A stretch of 7,300 nucleotides of DNA from Oscillospiraceae bacterium (lineage in GTDB: Bacteria > Bacillota > Clostridia > Oscillospirales > Ruminococcaceae). Below the pieces are notes generated by a model. The model saw nothing but the letters and a program-made list of their open reading frames with translations, searched no databases and was not told the DNA's origin. The stretch covers positions 1 through 7,300 of the forward strand of contig JAEDOB010000104.1 of the NCBI GenBank assembly GCA_016302225.1. The letters run 5' to 3'. Of the stretch, positions 1 through 6,111 are shown piece by piece. Both the position numbers and the translations under genes were made by a program. Numbering within the stretch: the first letter of the stretch is position 1; each line of letters opens with the position of its first letter.

Positions 1-836
1 TCAAGCAGCTTTTTAACATAGTTGGGTATCATAAAGCAGCCCTTGTGAAGGTCGGTGTTGTAATACTGCGTTTCGATGCCGAGAGCGTTCCATTTGTCGG
101 CGTCCGCTTTGAGCGGGTCAACGGTCTTTGACGCATACCCGAACAGCCAGTGTCCCGAGGGGTATGTGGGAATATGCACCTGATAAACACGGCATATGGG
201 GAAAAACTCGTTGATACGCTTGTGCGCCCGCTGCATAGCCCGTGCGTCATCGGAATAGTAGGGGCTTTCGTGCTGATTTACGAGAATGCCGTTTTCAGTG
301 AGAGCGTTATAGCAGTTGCCGTAAAATTCGCTGGTGAACAGTCCTTCTCCGGGACCGAACGGGTCGGTGCTGTCAACGATAATAAGGTCGTATTCGTTAG
401 CCTTTCTGCGGACATATTTCAGACCGTCCTCGTAATAAATATGCACACGGCTGTCGTCAAGGCGGCAGGCTGTCTGACGGAGATATTCACGGCAAACCGC
501 AACAACTCTTTCGTCAATTTCCACCATATCTATCCGCTCAACCGTCTTATAGCGGCAAAGCTCCCTGATTGTTCCGCCGTCGCCCGCTCCTATAACGAGT
601 ATCTTTTTAATGTCGGGGTTGGACGCCATAGCGACGTGTGTTATCATTTCGTGGTAGATAAATTCGTCCTTTTCGGTGAGCATCATAATTCCGTCAAGGG
701 TGAGAAAACGTCCGAATTCCTCACTCTGGAAAACGTCTATCCGCTGAAATTCGCTCTGTTCGGTGTAAAGCTGCTTGTCAACACGAATGGACATTTTCAC
801 ATTGGGAGTGTGCATTTCGCTGAACCATAATTCCAT
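1..836 (-). CDS. speE: Spermidine synthase (polyamine aminopropyltransferase), 3' end beyond window
   Basis: Transfers the aminopropyl group of decarboxylated S-adenosylmethionine to putrescine, giving spermidine and methylthioadenosine in the cytoplasm. The reading frame starts at ATG 836-834 (MELWFSEMHTPNVKMSIRV) and stays open for 278 codons to the window edge, where the last codon is cut after two bases. B. subtilis and thermophile homologues are about 275-295 residues, so only a few residues should be missing. Visible family marks are the N-terminal beta domain (about 1-55), the nucleotide-binding loop VIGAGDGGT at about 81-89, the acidic residue in DMVEIDE (about 103-109) that would hold the donor, and the catalytic stretch IVDSTDPFGP at about 153-162, whose first Asp (155) is the expected base. 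A GGAG motif (complement of 845-848) sits 8 bases before the ATG. The gene follows the decarboxylase gene by 53 bases with no terminator between them, so it is the third gene of the polyamine operon. Confidence 0.96.
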   Translation of the reverse strand, partial: MELWFSEMHTPNVKMSIRVDKQLYTEQSEFQRIDVFQSEEFGRFLTLDGIMMLTEKDEFIYHEMITHVAMASNPDIKKILVIGAGDGGTIRELCRYKTVERIDMVEIDERVVAVCREYLRQTACRLDDSRVHIYYEDGLKYVRRKANEYDLIIVDSTDPFGPGEGLFTSEFYGNCYNALTENGILVNQHESPYYSDDARAMQRAHKRINEFFPICRVYQVHIPTYPSGHWLFGYASKTVDPLKADADKWNALGIETQYYNTDLHKGCFMIPNYVKKLL

Positions 837-889
837 AAGTATTTCTCCAATCATTATATAGCCAAATTATTTAAGCTTGTGAATATGCA

Positions 890-2338
890 CTATGCAAGAA
901 CCTTTATATTTCTGATCTCCATATCCTCGGGACCCGTAAGCGAACAGCCTCTTTCACGGGAATATTCGATATATCTGAGAATTTCCTCTGTAATAAGCTC
1001 GCCCGGGGCAACAATGGGTATTCCCGGAGGGTAGCACATAACGAACTCACTGCTTATCCTGCCTGCGCTTTCCGACAGGGGGATAGTTTCCTGTTCTCCG
1101 TAAAATGCGGTCTGGGGGGACACCTTGACTGCGGGGTTGATGTACTCATGTTCAAGCATACCCGTCTTGTCACGGCTGTAACGGCGTTTTATCTCCGAAA
1201 GTGCGGAAACAAGGCGTTCTATCGCCATTTCACGGTCGCCTACGGAAATGTACGCAAGAATGTTTCCTATGTCGCCGAATTCTATCTGAATATCATAGCT
1301 GTCACGGAGAATGTCGTAGACCTCAATTCCCGCAAGACCTATATCTCTCGTATAAACCGAAAGCTTTGTGCGGTCGAAATCGTAAATATCCTTACCGTTT
1401 ATAAGCTCCGAGGAATACGCATAATATCCGCCTATTTTGTTTATCTCCGCACGGGCATATTCCGCAAGGCTCATTACCTTTGCGAAAATCTCCCTGCCGT
1501 TTAACGCAAGATTTCTTCGGGAAATATCCAGCGACGAAAGCAGCAGATAGGAGGCACTGGTGGTCTGAGTAAGGTTAATGACCGAATGTATGTGACCGTC
1601 GCTGACCGTGCAGTTTTTACCGATAAGCAGGCAGCTGCTCTGTGTCAGGGAACCGCCCGATTTGTGCATGGAAACCGACGCCATATCCGCACCCGCCGCC
1701 ATTGCGGGCATGGGCATATCCTCGCCAAAATAGAAATGCGTTCCGTGGGCTTCGTCCGCAAGGCAGAGCATACCATGCTTGTGGGCAAGCTCGGCAATAG
1801 ACTTTATGTCTGAGCAAATGCCGTAATAAGTAGGATTATTTACGAAAACTGCCTTTGCATCGGGATTTTCCAGAATAGCCTTTTCCACGTCCTCAACGGA
1901 CATTCCAAGGGCAATTCCCAGACGGGGGTCCATACCGGGATTTACGTAAACGGGGACTGCGCCGCATACGACCAGCGAATTTATTGCGCTTCGGTGGACG
2001 TTTCTCGGCATAATTATCTTATCTCCCGCCTTGCAGACGGAAAGTATCATGGACTGAACGCTTGACGTTGTGCCGCCGACCATAAAGAAGCAGCTTCTTG
2101 CGCCGAACGCCTCCGCAGCCAGCTCCTGAGCGTCCTTGATGACGGAAACGGGGTGGCAGAGATTGTCCAGCGGCTTCATTGAGTTTACGTCCACGGAAAG
2201 GCAGGATTTTCCCAGAAACTCCGTAAGCTCGGGATTTCCCCGTCCGTGCTTATGCCCCGGAACGTCAAAGGGGACAACTCTTGCGTCCCTGTACTTTATC
2301 AGGGCTTCATAGATAGGTGCATTGCTTTGAGTTAGCAT
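890..2338 (-). CDS. PLP-dependent Orn/Lys/Arg decarboxylase, short Gram-positive type (probable arginine decarboxylase)
   Basis: Decarboxylates a basic amino acid to its amine: agmatine from arginine, putrescine from ornithine or cadaverine from lysine. The 482-residue protein matches the short class (B. subtilis SpeA type, about 490 residues), which lacks the N-terminal wing domain of the 700-residue enterobacterial inducible enzymes. The N-terminal segment contains FDVPGHKHGRG (24-34). The PLP fold follows, with GGTTSS (88-93), DEAHGTH (195-201; Asp195 should contact the pyridine nitrogen, His198 near the cofactor) and the signature SVSMHKSGGSLTQSS (221-235), where Lys226 forms the Schiff base. 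A small C-terminal domain with the CYPPGIPIVAPGE stretch (435-447) ends the protein. A GGAGG site (complement of 2347-2351) lies 8 bases before the ATG. Placement between speD and speE makes a polyamine role near certain. Substrate cannot be read from sequence; arginine is my first guess, which would need an agmatine-processing enzyme elsewhere, perhaps beyond the left edge. Confidence 0.94.
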   Translation of the reverse strand: MLTQSNAPIYEALIKYRDARVVPFDVPGHKHGRGNPELTEFLGKSCLSVDVNSMKPLDNLCHPVSVIKDAQELAAEAFGARSCFFMVGGTTSSVQSMILSVCKAGDKIIMPRNVHRSAINSLVVCGAVPVYVNPGMDPRLGIALGMSVEDVEKAILENPDAKAVFVNNPTYYGICSDIKSIAELAHKHGMLCLADEAHGTHFYFGEDMPMPAMAAGADMASVSMHKSGGSLTQSSCLLIGKNCTVSDGHIHSVINLTQTTSASYLLLSSLDISRRNLALNGREIFAKVMSLAEYARAEINKIGGYYAYSSELINGKDIYDFDRTKLSVYTRDIGLAGIEVYDILRDSYDIQIEFGDIGNILAYISVGDREMAIERLVSALSEIKRRYSRDKTGMLEHEYINPAVKVSPQTAFYGEQETIPLSESAGRISSEFVMCYPPGIPIVAPGELITEEILRYIEYSRERGCSLTGPEDMEIRNIKVLA

Positions 2339-2410
2339 TTTTTTCGCCTCCGACTGTTAAGTGTATCTTACGCCGCTTGTGGCGGAGAGAAACACAAAAT
2401 ATAGAATAAC

Positions 2411-2449
2411 AAGGCGGGGCTTATCCGAGATGGAAAAGCCGTCCGCCTT
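2411..2449 (-). terminator. Bulged 12-bp hairpin just after speD; bidirectional terminator or attenuator
   Basis: AAGGCGG (2411-2417) plus GGCTT (2418-2422) pair with AAGCC (2436-2440) and CCGCCTT (2443-2449). This gives 12 base pairs with a 2-base bulge and a 13-base loop. The hairpin begins 7 bases after the speD stop codon. On the minus strand the stem is followed by a broken T-rich stretch (GTTATTCTATATTTT); on the plus strand it is followed by TTTATTTTTC, the better T-run. It could thus stop antisense transcripts entering speD and partly stop the speD message. No convincing promoter is visible between it and the decarboxylase start at 2338, so the downstream genes probably depend on read-through. 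Confidence 0.55.
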
Positions 2450-2455
2450 TATTTT

Positions 2456-3268
2456 TCAGAATATATTCTGTCCGCTGAAAATCTCTATCATTTCACGGCG
2501 GAGCAGGTCGTTTATTTCAAGCCTGCGCTTGGGTGCAAGCTCGTAGGTATCGGTGTTGAACAGATAGTTTTGCAGGAAAATTTCCTTTATCATCATGCGG
2601 GTGTGGAAAATGTTCGCCTGATAAACGTTCATATCCACGGCGTCGTATCTGTCGAGAGTTTCCTTTGCGATATAATCCTGAATGGACGCTATCTTGTGGT
2701 CAATGAACAGCTTCTTGCCCGACATTTCCCTTGTAAATCCTCTTACACGGTAGTCGATGGTGATAATATCCGAATCGAAGCTGCCGATAAGATAATCCAG
2801 CACGTTCAGCGGAGAAATACGTCCGCAGGTAGAAACGTCAATATCCACTCTGAATGTGGTTATTTCGTTGTCGGGGTGAAATTCGGGATAGGTATGGACG
2901 GTGAGATGGCTCTTGTCCAAATGCCCCGCAATATCCTGTTTCCCGGGAATGGGAACGTGGCGCATATTACAGGATTCGTCGATAAGCTCGTTGGGCAGAT
3001 AATCCTCGGAAACCAGCAGCGTAACACTGGCGCCCTGAGGGTCATAGTCCTGCTTGGAGATATTCAGCACGTGCGCACCAATCATATCCGTAACATCGCA
3101 AAGAATTTTGGTCAGACGGTCGCTGTTGTACTGCTCGTCGATATATTTTATATAATCCTTCTTTTCTCTTTCACTTTTTGCATAGCAAATATCGTAGATA
3201 TTGAAGCTGAGAGTTTTAGTAAGGTTGTTAAATCCATAAAGCGTGAGCTTTTCGTTCAACCCTATCAT
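2456..3268 (-). CDS. speD: S-adenosylmethionine decarboxylase proenzyme, long E. coli-type class
   Basis: Makes decarboxylated S-adenosylmethionine, the aminopropyl donor used by the spermidine synthase two genes downstream. The product is 270 residues and resembles E. coli SpeD (about 264) along its whole length, including YGFNNLTKTLSFNIYDICYA (11-30) and TFRVDIDVSTCGRISPL (138-154). The proenzyme should cut itself between Lys119 and Ser120 in HLDKSHLTVHTYPE (116-129), turning Ser120 into the pyruvoyl cofactor at the start of the alpha chain. Cys148 in STCGRISP matches the E. coli catalytic cysteine. I chose ATG 3268-3266, preceded by AAAGGAA four bases upstream and aligning with the E. coli start. 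A GTG at 3319 is also in frame but lies at about the predicted transcription start and adds 17 residues without family support. First gene of the polyamine operon, with its own promoter at 3325-3353. This long class differs from the roughly 125-residue SpeD of B. subtilis. Confidence 0.97.
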   Translation of the reverse strand: MIGLNEKLTLYGFNNLTKTLSFNIYDICYAKSEREKKDYIKYIDEQYNSDRLTKILCDVTDMIGAHVLNISKQDYDPQGASVTLLVSEDYLPNELIDESCNMRHVPIPGKQDIAGHLDKSHLTVHTYPEFHPDNEITTFRVDIDVSTCGRISPLNVLDYLIGSFDSDIITIDYRVRGFTREMSGKKLFIDHKIASIQDYIAKETLDRYDAVDMNVYQANIFHTRMMIKEIFLQNYLFNTDTYELAPKRRLEINDLLRREMIEIFSGQNIF

Positions 3269-3324
3269 CACGTTCCTTTCGGAAATTGTCAATGCGGTCA
3301 ATTGTACATAACCGCTCACATTAG

Positions 3325-3353
3325 ATAATACGCTATATTTTAAAAAATGTCAA
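3325..3353 (-). promoter_or_regulatory. Promoter of the speD-decarboxylase-speE operon
   Basis: Read on the minus strand, TTGACA (complement of 3348-3353) is followed after 17 bases by TATTAT (complement of 3325-3330). The predicted transcription start is near 3318, leaving a leader of about 50 bases before the speD ATG at 3268. That leader is too short for most riboswitches, and I see no strong fold in it. The position also argues against the alternative GTG start at 3319. Confidence 0.8.
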
Positions 3354-3364
3354 TAGATTTCAGC

Positions 3365-3382
3365 AAATTTCTTGTGAAATTT
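3365..3382. promoter_or_regulatory. Inverted repeat upstream of the speD promoter, possible operator
   Basis: AAATTTC (3365-3371) and GAAATTT (3376-3382) form a perfect 7-bp inverted repeat around the 4-base centre TTGT. It lies 11 bases upstream of the speD -35 box. The arms are AT-rich, so chance is a real alternative. As DNA it could be a dimeric regulator site; it has no T-run suited to termination. Confidence 0.3.
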
Positions 3383-3396
3383 TACCGAGCTGAATA

Positions 3397-3444
3397 TATT
3401 CTCCTGTTTTCTCCGAAATGCTCACGTATTCTCTTGTTTTCTTC
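3397..3444. repeat. Pair of 18-bp direct repeats in the divergent control region
   Basis: TATTCTCCTGTTTTCTCC (3397-3414) recurs as TATTCTCTTGTTTTCTTC (3427-3444), 16 of 18 bases identical, both differences C/T. The start-to-start distance is exactly 30 bases, about three helical turns, so a protein bound at both copies would face the same side of the DNA. The pair lies 44 bases upstream of the speD -35 box and 88 bases upstream of the transporter -35 box, so it could serve either gene. The region around it (3320-3532) has no plausible gene. Confidence 0.45.
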
Positions 3445-3532
3445 AACAGTAATTTAATGGAAATTTTTCAAATAATGTTTCAAACAAAGGAAAAGCACTT
3501 TTGAGGTTAAATGTTTTGTAACATATCCTCTC

Positions 3533-3561
3533 TTGAACAATTCAAACGGCTGTGCTATAAT
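3533..3561 (+). promoter_or_regulatory. Promoter of the EamA transporter gene, with extended -10
   Basis: TTGAAC (3533-3538) is followed by a 17-base spacer and TATAAT (3556-3561), with TG one base before the -10 (3553-3554), the extended -10 pattern. The predicted start of transcription is near 3568, giving a leader of roughly 27 bases before the ATG at 3595. An upstream in-frame ATG at 3511 precedes the promoter and so is not used by this transcript. Confidence 0.8.
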
Positions 3562-3594
3562 TATCGAAGATTTTTACGTTTTGGAGTCCTGCTT

Positions 3595-4500
3595 ATGCAA
3601 AAGAAAATCGCACCCCTTCTGATAATATTTGCCGCCTGTTTGTGGGGGCTTTTGGGGATATTTGTCCGCCGCTTCAATGAATTCGGCGTTGAGTCAATGA
3701 GCATAGTTTTTATTCGGGCGGTTCTGACCTCACCGATGGCTGCGATTATTGCAGCTGTCACAGATGTTAAGCAGCTGAAGCTTCGCCTGCGGGATATATG
3801 GGTATTTGCGGGAATGGGGCTGCTGAGCATTATTTTCTTCAATTACTGCTATTTTACCGCCATTTCCATGATGTCCATTTCCGTCGCCGCCATACTGCTT
3901 TACACCGCTCCCGTGTTTGTGATGATACTTTCTGCGGTGATATACAAGGAGAAGATAACCGTCCGAAAAATGGCGGCTATGGCAGTGATAATGGCGGGGC
4001 TGGTGCTTGTGACGGGCGTTTACAGCGGGGGATTTTCCGTTACGCCTGCGGGTGTTCTGTACGGACTCGGCTCGGCTTTGGGATATGGTATGTACAGCAT
4101 TTTCAACCGTGCGGCTATTGACAGAGGATATAAGCCCTTAGCGGTAACTGCTTGGGGATTTGCCTTTGCCGCACTGTTTTCGGTGTTTTTTGCGGATATG
4201 GGAGCTATCGGTCAGATGGTTTCGGTTCGTCCCTCAATGGTGGGATTTGCCGTGCTGTTTGCGGCTGTGACCTCGGCGGCACCATATATTATGTATTCTG
4301 CGGGACTGAAATATACCGAAACGGGCAAGGCTGCTATCTATTCTTCCATAGAACCCGCCGCAGCGGCAGTTTTCGGTATGATATTCTGTAATGAAAAGCT
4401 GACTGTACCCGCCGTTTTGGGGGCTGCTATGATACTTGCGGCGACCGCACTTTGTTCATCATCTACCGAAAAGGATAAGAAAATAAATCAATCCTTATAA
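3595..4500 (+). CDS. EamA/DMT-superfamily membrane transporter
   Basis: A 301-residue, strongly hydrophobic inner-membrane protein of the drug/metabolite transporter type, with about ten membrane segments in two homologous halves. Each half ends in the expected helix pair: AILLYTAPVFVMILSAVIYKEK (starting at about residue 99) in the first, and AAIYSSIEPAAAAVFGMIFCNEKLT (from about 246) in the second. The short hydrophilic tail SSSTEKDKKINQSL should be cytoplasmic. I start it at ATG 3595, with GGAG (3583-3586) 8 bases upstream and a promoter at 3533-3561; the resulting N-terminus QKKIAPLLIIFAACLWG is typical of the family. Members export amino acids, nucleosides or other metabolites, and substrates cannot be inferred from sequence. 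It is transcribed divergently from the polyamine operon, which may be coincidence; a link to polyamine or amino-acid export is speculation. No classical terminator follows; the inverted-repeat element begins 27 bases after the stop. Confidence 0.92.
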   Translation: MQKKIAPLLIIFAACLWGLLGIFVRRFNEFGVESMSIVFIRAVLTSPMAAIIAAVTDVKQLKLRLRDIWVFAGMGLLSIIFFNYCYFTAISMMSISVAAILLYTAPVFVMILSAVIYKEKITVRKMAAMAVIMAGLVLVTGVYSGGFSVTPAGVLYGLGSALGYGMYSIFNRAAIDRGYKPLAVTAWGFAFAALFSVFFADMGAIGQMVSVRPSMVGFAVLFAAVTSAAPYIMYSAGLKYTETGKAAIYSSIEPAAAAVFGMIFCNEKLTVPAVLGAAMILAATALCSSSTEKDKKINQSL

Positions 4501-4526
4501 ATGCTTCGGAAAATCATCGTACCTAA

Positions 4527-4663
4527 TGTAGGGGACGCATCCCGTCCCGCAATAACATTCAAATTTTTGATGTTGATGATATGTTATCATTTTCGCATAA
4601 ATTTTCTGCGGGAATACAATATTTTCGTCGGTACCGAACGGGACGGGGAACCCGTCCCCTACA
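4527..4663. mobile_element. MITE-like noncoding inverted-repeat element, about 137 bp
   Basis: The left end, TGTAGGGGACG then CATCCCGTCCCG (4527-4549), is matched inverted by the right end (4639-4663), whose complement reads TGTAGGGGACG then GGTTCCCCGTCCCG. The first 11 and last 9 bases agree, with a 2-base gap between. Each end is also a hairpin of its own: GGGACG/CGTCCC (4532-4548) and GGGACGGG/CCCGTCCC with a 3-base loop (4640-4658). Inside, TCCCGCA (4545-4551) pairs with TGCGGGA (4607-4613) and ATAACAT (4552-4558) with ATGTTAT (4581-4587), so the transcript can fold into several competing shapes. GC-rich termini on an AT-rich core differ from the flanks. No clear target duplication is seen and no transposase is present, so any mobility would be borrowed. 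It could alternatively be a locally evolved transcription barrier between the transporter and the glycosidase. Confidence 0.6.
4573..4601 (+). promoter_or_regulatory. Weak promoter-like pair inside the inverted-repeat element
   Basis: TTGATG (4573-4578) and CATAAA (4596-4601) are 17 bases apart, four of six consensus matches in each box, reading toward the glycosidase gene. No better promoter is visible between 4501 and 4721, so the glycosidase may be read from here, from the AT-rich stretch 4664-4707, or by read-through from the transporter promoter. AT-rich DNA yields such pairs often. Confidence 0.18.
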
Positions 4664-4707
4664 ATAATTTGAGAGTTTTTCAAAGATAAATCATAAATAC
4701 ATTTAAC

Positions 4708-4713
4708 AGGAGG
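4708..4713 (+). promoter_or_regulatory. Consensus ribosome binding site of the GH27 gene
   Basis: AGGAGG is placed 8 bases before ATG 4722 and fixes the start of the glycosidase. The resulting N-terminus reaches the family motif MGWNSW within eight residues, so no signal peptide has been left out. Confidence 0.85.
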
Positions 4714-4721
4714 ACATTTCT

Positions 4722-5981
4722 ATGAACCTAAAAACCGCACCTATGGGCTGGAACAGCTGGGACTGCTACGGCGCAGCTGTCAACGAAGAAACCGTCAGAA
4801 AGAACGCCGAATTTATGGCAAAGCACCTTAAACAGTACGGCTGGGAGTACGTCACCGTTGACATTCAGTGGAGTGCACCAAACGCCAAAAATCATGAGTA
4901 TGACCCATTTACCGAGCTTTGCATGGACGAGTATTCCCGCCTTATCCCCGCAGAGAACCGCTTTCCGTCCTCGGCGGGAGGAAAGGGCTTTGCGCCGCTG
5001 GCAGAATATGTTCATTCTCTGGGACTTAAATTCGGTATACACATAATGCGAGGGATCCCCCGTCAGGCTGTTCACAGAAACACGGCTATAAAGGGCACAG
5101 ACAAGACCGCCCGTCAGATAGCAAAGACCGCAAGCATCTGCGCATGGAACACCGATATGTACGGCGTTGACCCGTCAAAGGAGGGCGCAAGGGCTTACTA
5201 TGACAGCCTGTTTGAGCTGTACGCTTCATGGGGCGTTGATTTCATAAAGTGTGATGATATTGCCAGAGAGCTGCCCCACGAGGAAGCTGAAATGGTAATG
5301 CTCAGCGAATCGCTTCACAGCTGCGGTCGGGATATGATACTCAGCCTTTCTCCCGGTCCCGCGCTGCTTGAGAAGGCGGAGCTTTACAAGCAGGTTTGCA
5401 ATATGTGGCGTATTACCGACGATTTCTGGGACAAGTGGGAGCTTCTTTACAATATGTTTGAGAGATGCGAAAAGTGGGCATCTCACAACGGAGCGGGTCA
5501 CTGGGCTGATGCGGATATGCTGCCTATCGGTGCGATCTTGCAGGATTATGACGAAAATATCGTAACAAAATTTACCAAGCCCGAGCAGATAACCATGATG
5601 ACACTCTGGTGCATTTTCCGTTCGCCCCTTATAATCGGCGGCGAGATGACCAAGTTTGACGATTTCACCATGAGCCTTATCACCAACGAAAATATCCTTG
5701 AAATGCACAGAAATGCACGTCATTCCCATCAGGTATGGCGCAGGGAGATCGAGGGCGTTGAACATATTCTCTGGACGGCGGCAAGCTGCGAGGGAGGACA
5801 GTATGTGGCAGTTTTCAATGCGGGGGACAAGGACAGCAGCGTTGAAATTTCCCTTTCCGACCTTGAAATATATGGAAGCGTTTCGGGAACAGAGCTTTGG
5901 AGCGGCGAGAAAATATCCGCAGACAAGGCACTTTCCGTTGCCCTTGAAAGTCACGGCGCAAAGGCATTCTGTTTGAAGTGA
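4722..5981 (+). CDS. Glycoside hydrolase family 27, probable alpha-galactosidase, cytoplasmic
   Basis: A 419-residue retaining glycosidase of the GH27 fold, expected to release terminal alpha-galactose from raffinose-type oligosaccharides or galactosides. The N-terminal barrel opens with APMGWNSWDCYG (6-17), the family signature, followed by VDIQW (46-50). The nucleophile should be Asp178 in DFIKCDDI (173-180), at the place of the KxD motif in human and plant enzymes, and the acid/base Asp234 in WRITDDFW (229-236). GHWADADMLPIG (259-270) and FRSPLIIGGEM (299-309) are further conserved barrel stretches. A beta-sandwich domain fills about 335-419. No signal peptide, membrane segment or binding module is present, so it should work inside the cell on imported sugars, yet no sugar transporter or regulator gene is next to it. 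The segment IMRGIPRQAVHRNTAIKGT (108-126) differs from the classic eukaryotic family loop and suggests a bacterial subgroup, whose substrate may also be beta-L-arabinopyranoside. Confidence 0.93.
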   Translation: MNLKTAPMGWNSWDCYGAAVNEETVRKNAEFMAKHLKQYGWEYVTVDIQWSAPNAKNHEYDPFTELCMDEYSRLIPAENRFPSSAGGKGFAPLAEYVHSLGLKFGIHIMRGIPRQAVHRNTAIKGTDKTARQIAKTASICAWNTDMYGVDPSKEGARAYYDSLFELYASWGVDFIKCDDIARELPHEEAEMVMLSESLHSCGRDMILSLSPGPALLEKAELYKQVCNMWRITDDFWDKWELLYNMFERCEKWASHNGAGHWADADMLPIGAILQDYDENIVTKFTKPEQITMMTLWCIFRSPLIIGGEMTKFDDFTMSLITNENILEMHRNARHSHQVWRREIEGVEHILWTAASCEGGQYVAVFNAGDKDSSVEISLSDLEIYGSVSGTELWSGEKISADKALSVALESHGAKAFCLK

Positions 5982-5993
5982 TCTGTAACAGAT
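5981..5993 (+). terminator. Small hairpin after the GH27 gene, weak terminator candidate
   Basis: ATCTG, loop TAA, CAGAT forms a 5-bp stem that overlaps the last base of the stop codon. It is followed by TATAATAAAAATTTTT, which is only partly T-rich. This is weak for an intrinsic terminator, but nothing better lies between the gene and the next promoter at 6040. Confidence 0.25.
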
Positions 5994-6039
5994 TATAATA
6001 AAAATTTTTGCAAAATAATGATGTTTTTTCAAAAAAATC

Positions 6040-6068
6040 TTGACATTTTAGGACGGTAATGCTATAAT
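6040..6068 (+). promoter_or_regulatory. Perfect-consensus strong promoter with A/T tracts upstream
   Basis: TTGACA (6040-6045), a 17-base spacer and TATAAT (6063-6068) match the housekeeping consensus at all 12 positions, with TG at 6060-6061 giving an extended -10. T- and A-runs (6024-6037) just upstream look like an UP element. Transcription should begin near 6075, leaving an AT-rich leader of about 37 bases before the TTG start at 6112. This is the strongest promoter in the window. Confidence 0.9.
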
Positions 6069-6111
6069 AAAAATGAATTATTTTTGAAAAATAAAGAAAG
6101 GGTGATTTTAG

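Noticed and set aside
150..830. Plus-strand open frame of 226 codons opposite speE
   Set aside because: The opposite strand encodes a clear spermidine synthase with all its motifs. This frame has no recognisable domain and is an antisense shadow of the codon pattern.
2360..2400. Second hairpin (CCGC/GCGG) in front of the decarboxylase gene
   Set aside because: Only four base pairs in alternative registers and no T-run; not distinguishable from chance.
3269..3318. Riboswitch or SAM-sensing leader before speD
   Set aside because: The leader is only about 50 bases and shows no stable fold or known riboswitch core.
3269..3319. Upstream GTG start for speD adding 17 residues
   Set aside because: It lies at about the predicted transcription start, has no ribosome site, and the extra residues go beyond the E. 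coli SpeD N-terminus.
2570..3328. Plus-strand open frame of 252 codons opposite speD
   Set aside because: Mirrors the well-supported speD gene, resembles no family I know and has no promoter or convincing ribosome site.
3397..3444. Possible CRISPR remnant from the 18-bp direct repeats
   Set aside because: Only two copies with a 12-base gap, repeats too short, and no cas genes nearby; regulatory sites are a better reading.
3511..3594. Upstream ATG start for the EamA transporter adding 28 residues
   Set aside because: It lies upstream of the promoter at 3533-3561, and the added stretch contains the promoter and the GGAG site of the real start.
4495..4689. Two overlapping 62-codon frames, one on each strand, across the inverted-repeat element
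   Set aside because: Symmetry arises from the palindromic DNA. Neither has a ribosome binding site or a protein-like composition.
5226..6032. Minus-strand open frame of 268 codons opposite the GH27 gene
   Set aside because: Lies opposite conserved catalytic segments of GH27, with no domain signature; its beginning falls in the AT-rich spacer without a ribosome site.
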